From Acidobacteriota bacterium (GTDB lineage Bacteria; Acidobacteriota; UBA6911; RPQK01; JADFOI01), in the NCBI GenBank assembly GCA_029942065.1, contig JAPYTY010000118.1:1-6526 (forward strand): 6,526 nt of DNA. Reading direction: 5' to 3'. Made by a program: the position numbers and the translations under genes. Of the stretch, positions 1 through 5,837 are shown piece by piece. The number at the start of each line of letters is the position of its first letter. The stretch's first letter is position 1. The notes under the pieces are model-generated. The model did no database searches. It was not told the DNA's origin and saw only the letters and a list, made by a program, of their open reading frames with translations.

Positions 1-2863
1 GGTCATGGGCGGCAATCCGAAAACCCGCCCCCAACTCGCTGAATTCCCTCAAAACCAGCAGACGCCGATTGGCATCTTCGGTCAGCGTTTCCTCTGACGG
101 AATCAGAAAGTAGGCATAGGCCCGGCGGTTGGAACGGCCCACTCGTCCTCTCAACTGGTACAGTTGTGCCAGCCCAAACCGATCCGCCCGATTGACGATG
201 AGAGTATTGGCACGAGGGATGTCCAGTCCGTTTTCGATAATGGTAGTCGAAACAAGGACGTCATACTCGTGGTTAAGAAAACCTATCATGACCTCTTCGA
301 GCCGTTTTTCTCTCATTTGTCCGTGTGCGACGACCACGCGCGCCTCGGGGACGATCTGCCCGATCTTTTTGGCCACCGAATCAATGGTTGCCACCGTATT
401 GTGAAGGAAAAAGACCTGTCCCTCTCGCTTCAACTCCAGATCGATGGCACTGCGGATGATGTTTTTGCTGAATCGCACCACCACGGTTTGAATCGAAAGA
501 CGATCCCTGGGCGGGGTCTCGATTATGGAAAGGTCGCGCAAACCAACCAGCGACATATTCAAGGTTCGCGGAATCGGAGTGGCGGAAAGAGACAAGACAT
601 CGACCGAGGTCTTCATCTGTTTGAGCCGTTCCTTCTGGGCCACCCCAAATCGCTGTTCCTCATCAACGACGATGAGCCCCAGATTTCGGAACTGGACATC
701 CTTTGACAGGAGTCGATGAGTTCCGATCAGCACATCCACCAATCCCGACTTTGTGCGTTGGAGAATCTCCATCTGCTCAGCTCGGCTCTGAAATCGACTG
801 ACCATTTCGACGCACACGGGAAAAGCCTGAAGGCGTTCTTTAAAGGAGTTCAGATGCTGAAGGACGAGAACCGTGGTGGGAGCCAGAACCGCCACCTGTT
901 TGTTTCCATTGACAGCCTTGAAAGCTGCTCTCATCGCGATCTCGGTTTTTCCATAGCCAACGTCCCCACAAATGAGACGGTCCATGGGCGAGGGTGACTC
1001 CATGTCCGACTTGACATCCTGAATGGCGCCCAGCTGGTCCACTGTTTCCTCGAATGGGAAGGCTTCTTCAAACTCGCGACTCAAGACGTCGTCAGACGGA
1101 AAAGCGTATCCTCGGGCCAATTCCCGGCTGGCATAAAGCTTGAGCAAGTCCCCGGCCAGATCGCGCATCGATTTCTTGATGCGCTTTTTGGTCTTTTCCC
1201 AGGAAGCCCCACCCAGTCGGTCAACTCGCGGAGGAGCGCCTCCTGCCCCGCTGTATTTCTGGATGAGATCGAGTCGATCCACCGGAACATATAATTTTGC
1301 GTCGTCATGGTAGGTCAGTACCACAAATTCCTTCTGCTCATCGCCCACTCCAAGTTGTTTCAGTCCGTGAAATCGGCCAATCCCATGATCCATATGAACG
1401 ACATGACTGCCTTCCTTGAGATCCCGAAAATCAGAGAGGAACTTGGCGGTCATCTCGCCATGAGTGGGCCTGCCGATAGCCGGCTTGAGCTGGTTTTCCT
1501 CAAAGATGTGGTCCTGAGTCAGAAAATGAAGGCCCAGCTCAGCCGAGTAGAAACCTCCCGACAGATTCCCTTGTAAAACAGAGATGTCGTGAGACAGGGC
1601 CTCATCGATCCCGTCCCTGACCAGATGCACCGCGATGTCATTCTCGCCCAGGAGGTCGACCATGCGCTCAGCCATCCCAAGAGATGCGGTGACGAAAACA
1701 ACCCTTTCCCGGGCCGCTCTCCACTTTTTCAGATCGGCCAGAACATCCTGGATTCTTCCCTTGTATTTGCGCTCGAGCTGAAAATCGAAATGGCCGACAT
1801 CCTGGCTGGACTCCGCGAGTCTTCGGATCGAAAAAATCTTGCGGCCTTCGAGCTCCCGGCGCAGCCAGGAGGTGTCGAAGAATAATCTTTCAGGGGGTAA
1901 AACAAGTGCTCCGCTGGCTTGTCTCTCCTGAAAAATTTCTCCTTGCCGGGAGTGGGCCTGGTCGAGTTGTTCCAGAAAGCCCTCAAGATCGGGCGCCACA
2001 ATCGTACAATCGTGACCATCCGGAAAGAATTCCAGAAGATGATGAGAATGATCCGCCACCAGCGGAAATAAATACTCGAACCCGTTGAACAGCTCCCGAC
2101 TTTCGGTGAATTGCAGTTTCTCCTGCAAGGCTTCCGCAAAGCGAATCTCATTCCAGTACTGGGGAGCTTCCTCGTGCCAGCGCGCCACCTCCGGTTCGGT
2201 CAAGACCATTTCCCGAACCGGTACCACCTCACAGGAAGGAATCAGTTCAATCGAACGCTGGGTAGCAGGATCGAACTCTCTGATGGACTCGACCTCATCT
2301 CCAAAAAACTCAATTCTCGCGGGATTCTTCTGGGCCGGAGAAAAAACATCAAGAATACCTCCCCGAACTGAATAATCCCCGACCTCACTGACCGGGTCCT
2401 GGCGCACATACCCGGCTTGCACGAGCTTCTTGATCAGGTGATCCAGGGGCAAGAAACGGCCCAGTTCCAGATGGATGCAATTACTCAGGAAGTTGGCCGG
2501 AGAGGGCATCCGAACCGCCATGGATGCCATGGGCACAACAATCAGACCCTGGCTTCGGTTCAAAAGTTTCCAGAGCGCCGTGGCCCGCTTCGATGCAATG
2601 GCCGGGTGGGGGGAGAGCCCTCGATAGGGATCCGTCTCTGACCCTGGAATGACCAGGACCTTGTCCCGATCATCCTCATCCAGAAAGAAGCGTAAATTGG
2701 CCGCGACCGTCTCGGCTTGCCGGTTATTCAGGCACAACCAGAGATAAAAGCCGGGAGATTGCCGGAAGAGTGAGGAGAAAACCAAAGCCGAGTCCGCCTC
2801 GTGCAGACCTTCCAGAAGGGAAACCCCTTCCAGCTTGTCCGCCAGCTGTCGAAAGGTCGTCAA
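1..2863 (-). CDS. mfd: Transcription-repair coupling factor Mfd, 3' end cut by the window
   Basis: Mfd is an ATP-driven DNA translocase that pushes stalled RNA polymerase off DNA and recruits UvrA. About 954 of the roughly 1,150 expected residues are here, in one unbroken frame. The N-terminal UvrB-like part (DPVSEVGDYSVRGGILDVF) is followed by the RNA-polymerase-interacting domain with VVHMDHGIGRFHGL (488-501) and DAKLYVPV. The helicase motor then shows Walker A GDVGYGKTE (633-641), DEEQ (734-737), SATPIPRTLNM (760-770) and QLRGRVGRS (903-911). The window ends at IAAHD, just before the LEIRGAG stretch, so the TRG motif and the C-terminal autoinhibitory domain lie outside. Using TTG 2863 as start, motif numbering runs about 5 residues ahead of E. 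coli Mfd (K639 against K634), which supports that start. No in-frame ATG exists near the 5' end; TTG 2941, inside rfaE2, is the main alternative. Gene identity is certain; the start is not. Confidence 0.96.
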   Translation of the reverse strand, partial: MTTFRQLADKLEGVSLLEGLHEADSALVFSSLFRQSPGFYLWLCLNNRQAETVAANLRFFLDEDDRDKVLVIPGSETDPYRGLSPHPAIASKRATALWKLLNRSQGLIVVPMASMAVRMPSPANFLSNCIHLELGRFLPLDHLIKKLVQAGYVRQDPVSEVGDYSVRGGILDVFSPAQKNPARIEFFGDEVESIREFDPATQRSIELIPSCEVVPVREMVLTEPEVARWHEEAPQYWNEIRFAEALQEKLQFTESRELFNGFEYLFPLVADHSHHLLEFFPDGHDCTIVAPDLEGFLEQLDQAHSRQGEIFQERQASGALVLPPERLFFDTSWLRRELEGRKIFSIRRLAESSQDVGHFDFQLERKYKGRIQDVLADLKKWRAARERVVFVTASLGMAERMVDLLGENDIAVHLVRDGIDEALSHDISVLQGNLSGGFYSAELGLHFLTQDHIFEENQLKPAIGRPTHGEMTAKFLSDFRDLKEGSHVVHMDHGIGRFHGLKQLGVGDEQKEFVVLTYHDDAKLYVPVDRLDLIQKYSGAGGAPPRVDRLGGASWEKTKKRIKKSMRDLAGDLLKLYASRELARGYAFPSDDVLSREFEEAFPFEETVDQLGAIQDVKSDMESPSPMDRLICGDVGYGKTEIAMRAAFKAVNGNKQVAVLAPTTVLVLQHLNSFKERLQAFPVCVEMVSRFQSRAEQMEILQRTKSGLVDVLIGTHRLLSKDVQFRNLGLIVVDEEQRFGVAQKERLKQMKTSVDVLSLSATPIPRTLNMSLVGLRDLSIIETPPRDRLSIQTVVVRFSKNIIRSAIDLELKREGQVFFLHNTVATIDSVAKKIGQIVPEARVVVAHGQMREKRLEEVMIGFLNHEYDVLVSTTIIENGLDIPRANTLIVNRADRFGLAQLYQLRGRVGRSNRRAYAYFLIPSEETLTEDANRRLLVLREFSELGAGFRIAAHD

Positions 2864-2871
2864 GCCATCGG

Positions 2872-2892
2872 AGGAAAGTCGGCGACCTTCCT
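2872..2892 (-). promoter_or_regulatory. Hairpin enclosing the Shine-Dalgarno-like sequence before mfd
   Basis: Just after the rfaE2 stop, AAGGAAGG (2893-2886) is the best ribosome-binding sequence near the mfd start. The bases from 2892 to 2884 pair with 2880 to 2872 as nine pairs, one of them G-U, around a 3-nt loop, so the purine tract is inside the stem. TTG 2863 follows 8 nt later. A ribosome finishing rfaE2 would open the stem, so translational coupling of mfd to rfaE2 is a reasonable inference. Confidence 0.4.
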
Positions 2893-3371
2893 TATCCTCG
2901 AATCTTTCGGATGATGTTCGATGTTGAGAATTCTTCTTCAAAATCGATTGAAATAACCCTTCCCGAATTGGATTCCACCACTTGCCGGCCCAGGATCCTT
3001 TCCACAGGCCAGTCGCCACCTTTGACCAGGACCGTGGGAACCAGTTCTTCGATAATGTTCTCTGGCGTTTCTTCCTCGAACGTGGTCACGAAATCAACAC
3101 AACCCAGAGCACCCATGATCTCACTTCTCTCCTCTTCGGAGAGTACCGGCCGATCCTCTCCTTTGATTTTCCTGACTGAGTCGTCACTATTGAGAGCTAC
3201 CACCAGGACATCCCCTTCGGCCCGGGCTTTCTCCAGATAGCGAACGTGGCCGGGGTGCAGCAGATCGAAACATCCATTGGTGAAGACCACCGTCTTTCCC
3301 TCGGACTTGAGCCCTGCCACGATTCCCTGCAGTTCCCGGCGCGTTTTTATTTTCGATTTCGATGGTCGCAT
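2892..3371 (-). CDS. rfaE2: D-glycero-beta-D-manno-heptose 1-phosphate adenylyltransferase (stand-alone RfaE2/HldC type)
   Basis: The predicted enzyme adenylylates heptose-1-phosphate to ADP-heptose, the donor for LPS inner core and other heptose glycans. It is a 159-residue cytidylyltransferase-fold protein. FTNGCFDLLHPGH carries the nucleotide-binding HxGH motif at 39-42. GEDRPVLSEEER (71-82) and VKGGDW (116-121; KGGDY in E. coli HldE) follow, and the C-terminal STSNIIRKI (149-157) completes the set. In E. coli this activity is the C-terminal half of bifunctional HldE; here it stands alone with no kinase domain fused, so a separate hldA/rfaE1 kinase is expected elsewhere. No in-frame ATG, GTG or TTG was found in the short upstream stretch I read, which makes ATG 3371 the natural start, although no convincing Shine-Dalgarno precedes it. 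Related glycerol-3-phosphate or FAD-type cytidylyltransferases are the main alternative, but the GGDW/STSN signatures favour RfaE2. Confidence 0.93.
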   Translation of the reverse strand: MRPSKSKIKTRRELQGIVAGLKSEGKTVVFTNGCFDLLHPGHVRYLEKARAEGDVLVVALNSDDSVRKIKGEDRPVLSEEERSEIMGALGCVDFVTTFEEETPENIIEELVPTVLVKGGDWPVERILGRQVVESNSGRVISIDFEEEFSTSNIIRKIRG

Positions 3372-3383
3372 GGTTTCATGAAA

Positions 3384-3398
3384 GGAGTCAGGAGCCAG
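3384..3398 (+). repeat. Inverted short copy of the GGAGYCA repeat, upstream of rfaE2
   Basis: On the plus strand this reads GGAGTCA GGAGCCA G, two units and a base. It is an exact 15-base reverse complement of 3540-3554 in the glmM-tail array, and the match extends one more base (3383 with 3555). It lies 12 bases upstream of the rfaE2 ATG, in the position where a ribosome-binding site would be expected; on the rfaE2 coding strand it is pyrimidine-rich and offers no such site. Confidence 0.85.
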
Positions 3399-3407
3399 AA
3401 GTTCCGG

Positions 3408-3435
3408 ATTATAGATTCCACATTTCCGCTTCCAA
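3408..3435 (-). promoter_or_regulatory. Predicted sigma70-type promoter for rfaE2-mfd
   Basis: On the minus strand, TTGGAA (3435-3430, 4 of 6 to TTGACA) is followed after 16 nt by a perfect TATAAT (3413-3408). Transcription would start near 3401, leaving a leader of about 30 nt before the rfaE2 ATG. The position inside the only sizeable intergenic gap supports it. A perfect -10 can occur by chance, so this remains a prediction. Confidence 0.5.
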
Positions 3436-3464
3436 ACTTTTCTGTCATGTCCTTTTTCCGGAAG

Positions 3465-3483
3465 GGCCGCTCATAGAGCGGCC
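3465..3483. other. Perfect GC-rich hairpin (8-bp stem, 3-nt loop)
   Basis: GGCCGCTC (3465-3472) and GAGCGGCC (3476-3483) are exact complements around ATA. Neither strand has a T-run after the stem; on the coding strand it is followed by CTTCCGGAAAAAGG, which itself contains the palindrome TTCCGGAA. It is therefore not a standard intrinsic terminator. It may be an RNA processing or stabilising hairpin, or one copy of a dispersed REP-like palindrome; the sequence alone does not decide. Confidence 0.6.
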
Positions 3484-3491
3484 GCTACAAA

Positions 3492-3513
3492 GCCGGTCGC
3501 ACCACCCACCGGC
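3492..3513 (-). terminator. Weak candidate terminator hairpin after glmM
   Basis: On the minus strand GCCGGT (3513-3508) and ACCGGC (3497-3492) form a 6-bp GC-rich stem with a 10-nt loop, followed by TTTGT. It sits about 20 nt after the glmM stop, the right place for a terminator, but the U-tract is short and interrupted, so at best it would attenuate transcription into rfaE2. Confidence 0.3.
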
Positions 3514-3532
3514 CAGATTTCCCTCCAGACTC

Positions 3533-4912
3533 TTATCTCCTGGCTCCTGACTCCTGGCTCCTGGCTCCAATTCCCAGTTTCTCCTCAAACCGGGCCGCGA
3601 TGGCCTCGGCATGATGCCTGATGGGCTCCTCCGTTTCTCCCTCCAACATGATCCTTGCCAGTTTTTCCGTTCCCGAGTAGCGGATCAGGACTCTCCCCGT
3701 CTCGCCCAGACTCTGCTCGGCCGCCTCGATCTCCTGTTGGATCTCAGGGATCTGTGAGAAGTCTTCCTTTTTCCTGACCCGGACGTTGAGGAGAATCTGA
3801 GGGAACTTCGTGAAGCCTTCGGCTAGTTCTCCCAACGATCTCCCTTCCCGGATCAGAATATCGGCGATTTTCAGGGCCGTGGCGATCCCATCACCGGCAA
3901 AAGAGTGGGCACTCATGATGATGTGTCCGGAGGCCTCACCCCCCAGAACATGATCTCCCTGGAGCATTTCAGTCAGAACATGCCGGTCTCCGACACGGGT
4001 ACGCAGGGTTTTCACATGAGTTCTCCCGAGAGCCACCTCCAGCCCTTTGTTGGCCATCACCGTGGTCACCACACACCCACTTTTCAGCTCATTGGTTCGT
4101 TGGAAGAACCGAGCCAGAATATAAAGAACATGATCACCGTCGAGTAGGTTGCCCTGTTCATCACAGAAAATAGATCGATCCGAATCTCCATCCAGAGCCA
4201 CACCCAGAGAGGCCTTCGTTTTGATGACTTCCTGCACCATTTTCTCGGGATGCACCGCACCACAGTCCAGATTGATGTTCCGCCCGTCCGGGTCAATGTT
4301 GAGGGCCACGACTTCAGCCCCCAGCTCTTCAAAGACACGGGCGGCGATGTGAAAGGCCGCTCCATGGGCACAATCCAGGACGATTTTTACCGGTTTCACC
4401 GAATCCACAGTGGGAACCGCTTTGAGACCTTCAATATAGGCATCGACCAGTTCCCGGTTAAAGGCACGAATTTCCTGCGGGTCAGGCTGTTCGGTAACCT
4501 GGGGCAAGACATCCGTATCGGAGTCGGCGGCGACTGATTGTTCGATCCTTTCTTCTTCCGCATCCGTCAGCTTGATTCCCTCATTGGAAAAGATTTTGAT
4601 GCCGTTGTCTTCAAACGGATTGTGTGAGGCGGAAACCACGAGTCCGGCATCGAAAGCTTGCTGACGGCAGAGATTCGCCACGGCCGGGGTGGTGATGACG
4701 TCGGCCAGGATCACCTCTCCACCCTGGTCCAGGATGGCAGCCTCGAGGACTCGAACAATCCAGGGTCCGCTGATACGGGTGTCCCGTCCAATCAGGATCC
4801 TGCGACGGCCCGAACGGACGATGGCCTTACCGAGTTTGTAAATGGTGGGTAGATCCAAGGGACGTTGACCGGCGACTCCACGAACGCCATCTGTCCCGAA
4901 CAACTCGTGCAT
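3533..4912 (-). CDS. glmM: Phosphoglucosamine mutase GlmM
   Basis: GlmM interconverts glucosamine-6-phosphate and glucosamine-1-phosphate, the step before GlmU in UDP-GlcNAc synthesis for peptidoglycan and LPS, in the cytoplasm. All landmarks of the alpha-D-phosphohexomutase family are present: FGTDGVRG (5-12), the active-site loop SASHNP (94-99, phosphoserine expected at S96), the Mg-binding loop DGDSDR (241-246; DGDGDR in E. coli), the sugar-binding GGEASGH, and the phosphate-binding RYSGTE (411-416). At 459 residues it is slightly longer than the usual 445-450. The extra length is a tail, residues 449-459 (GARSQESGARR), encoded by a 7-bp minisatellite; the expected natural end is near EEKLG at 443-447. 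ATG at 4912 lies 1 nt after the cdaR stop with AGG about 6 nt upstream. In Gram-positives GlmM directly inhibits CdaA, which fits this gene order. The identification is secure; only the tail is odd. Confidence 0.97.
   Translation of the reverse strand: MHELFGTDGVRGVAGQRPLDLPTIYKLGKAIVRSGRRRILIGRDTRISGPWIVRVLEAAILDQGGEVILADVITTPAVANLCRQQAFDAGLVVSASHNPFEDNGIKIFSNEGIKLTDAEEERIEQSVAADSDTDVLPQVTEQPDPQEIRAFNRELVDAYIEGLKAVPTVDSVKPVKIVLDCAHGAAFHIAARVFEELGAEVVALNIDPDGRNINLDCGAVHPEKMVQEVIKTKASLGVALDGDSDRSIFCDEQGNLLDGDHVLYILARFFQRTNELKSGCVVTTVMANKGLEVALGRTHVKTLRTRVGDRHVLTEMLQGDHVLGGEASGHIIMSAHSFAGDGIATALKIADILIREGRSLGELAEGFTKFPQILLNVRVRKKEDFSQIPEIQQEIEAAEQSLGETGRVLIRYSGTEKLARIMLEGETEEPIRHHAEAIAARFEEKLGIGARSQESGARR
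3536..3568 (-). repeat. 7-bp minisatellite (GGAGYCA x ~4.7) forming the glmM 3' end
   Basis: Read on the minus strand, the units are GGAGCCA, GGAGCCA, GGAGTCA, GGAGCCA and a partial GGAGA, ending directly before the terminal A bases of the glmM stop. Because 7 is not a multiple of 3, each added or lost unit would change the reading frame of the glmM tail. The array encodes residues 449-459 of GlmM. A shorter copy in the opposite orientation lies at 3384-3398. Confidence 0.9.
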
Positions 4913-4913
4913 A

Positions 4914-5837
4914 TTACCTGGGCGTTTCGATCTCCACCTGTTCGGGAATCACTGAAGTTATTCTCAGGACGCCATTGTAGGTTTCCGGCAGGGTAATCTC
5001 CGGAACCATCAGGTAAGGTTCGTCACTCGGCTCCAGTCCGTCGGTATTCACGGTTGCCTGGACATCCTCAGCATTGAGCCCGTCCATGAAGGAAGCGGGC
5101 ACCGTCCCCTGTATTTCCACCCAGAGGGTGCCCAATTGAAACAAGGTGTCTTCCGGCTCCAGCCGGATTGGAATCCCTCGGAGCTGCACTTCTTTCCGCT
5201 CTTCTTCAATCGTCACGACCACGCTGACTGAAGGAGGATCTATGCGAACGCCGCTGTCGCCAATATCAAGGGGCACCTGTTGGACCATGGTGGAAGCCAG
5301 CCCTTCAATATCGATCGGTTCGGTTTGAACCTCAGTGACATCCTCTACACGGAATTCGGGACCTCTGACCATCACTTCCGGAGCTTCAACCCGGGTCACT
5401 TCAAAGCCGTCCTCCGGTTGACCCACAATCTGCGGCCTCACCTCGATCCTCTTTTCAACCGTGTTATCCAGCTGCAGCCGAATTTGAGCCGGAGTAAAGT
5501 CCAGTACCTCCACATCGTAGGGCCTATTAAGAACACTCTCGGAGCCCAAGGGAAAGGACCTTTCGACACCGGGCTCAACCCCTCTCAGGTCAACCACTAC
5601 CGCCAGTTGTCTTTCGTCAAAACTAGCTGTACTTCTGGATCGGATAATGACTTCTATCTCTTTTTGATAATCGTTGGCAATCTCCATCTCCAAAGGGATG
5701 TTCACAAACTCGACCGGAAGCAAAAGAGTCCTCTGAACCGGCTGGCCGGCGATTTGCAACCAAAGCAGAATGGCCAACAGCAGGGAACCCACTTTAAGCT
5801 CAATATTGTTGACAAACAGGTCCTTCAGGATCTTCAT
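4914..5837 (-). CDS. cdaR: YbbR-domain membrane protein, CdaA regulator CdaR
   Basis: This 307-residue protein has a short cytoplasmic N-terminus, one membrane helix at about residues 15-32 (VGSLLLAILLWLQIAG), and then an all-beta extracytoplasmic region. The region reads as three YbbR-like repeats, at about 37-125, 130-215 and 217-305. Each ends in the family pattern of a short strand of the type TPAQIRLQL, PPSVSVVV or IPEQVEIE. In Firmicutes CdaR binds CdaA and tunes its activity; the same role here is inferred from family and position. The ATG at 5837 overlaps the cdaA stop (ATGA) and has AAGAGG a few bases upstream, so the start is well supported. The TAA is 1 nt before the glmM ATG. YbbR proteins diverge quickly in sequence, so the call rests on repeat architecture, the single anchor and synteny. 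Nothing looks truncated. Confidence 0.92.
   Translation of the reverse strand: MKILKDLFVNNIELKVGSLLLAILLWLQIAGQPVQRTLLLPVEFVNIPLEMEIANDYQKEIEVIIRSRSTASFDERQLAVVVDLRGVEPGVERSFPLGSESVLNRPYDVEVLDFTPAQIRLQLDNTVEKRIEVRPQIVGQPEDGFEVTRVEAPEVMVRGPEFRVEDVTEVQTEPIDIEGLASTMVQQVPLDIGDSGVRIDPPSVSVVVTIEEERKEVQLRGIPIRLEPEDTLFQLGTLWVEIQGTVPASFMDGLNAEDVQATVNTDGLEPSDEPYLMVPEITLPETYNGVLRITSVIPEQVEIETPR

Noticed and set aside
164..706. 180-codon open frame on the plus strand
   Set aside because: It is antisense to the helicase motor of mfd, which is strongly conserved. It shows no recognisable motif and no ribosome-binding support.
1729..2151. 140-codon minus-strand frame inside mfd
   Set aside because: It is in a different frame from the continuous Mfd translation, which reads through here without a frameshift. 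It is rich in Arg, Ser and Trp, as expected of an out-of-frame shadow.
3465..3483. Rho-independent terminator
   Set aside because: The stem is strong, but neither strand has a T-tract downstream of it.
3372..3532. c-di-AMP (ydaO-type) riboswitch, tRNA or CRISPR array
   Set aside because: The gap is short, has no cloverleaf, no spaced direct repeats of CRISPR length, and none of the extended pseudo-symmetric structure of a ydaO riboswitch that I could recognise.
3383..3555. Small transposable element (MITE) with 16-bp terminal inverted repeats
   Set aside because: The arms are part of a 7-bp tandem array rather than unique ends, and I see no target-site duplication on the outer flanks. A chance pairing of two minisatellite copies is simpler.
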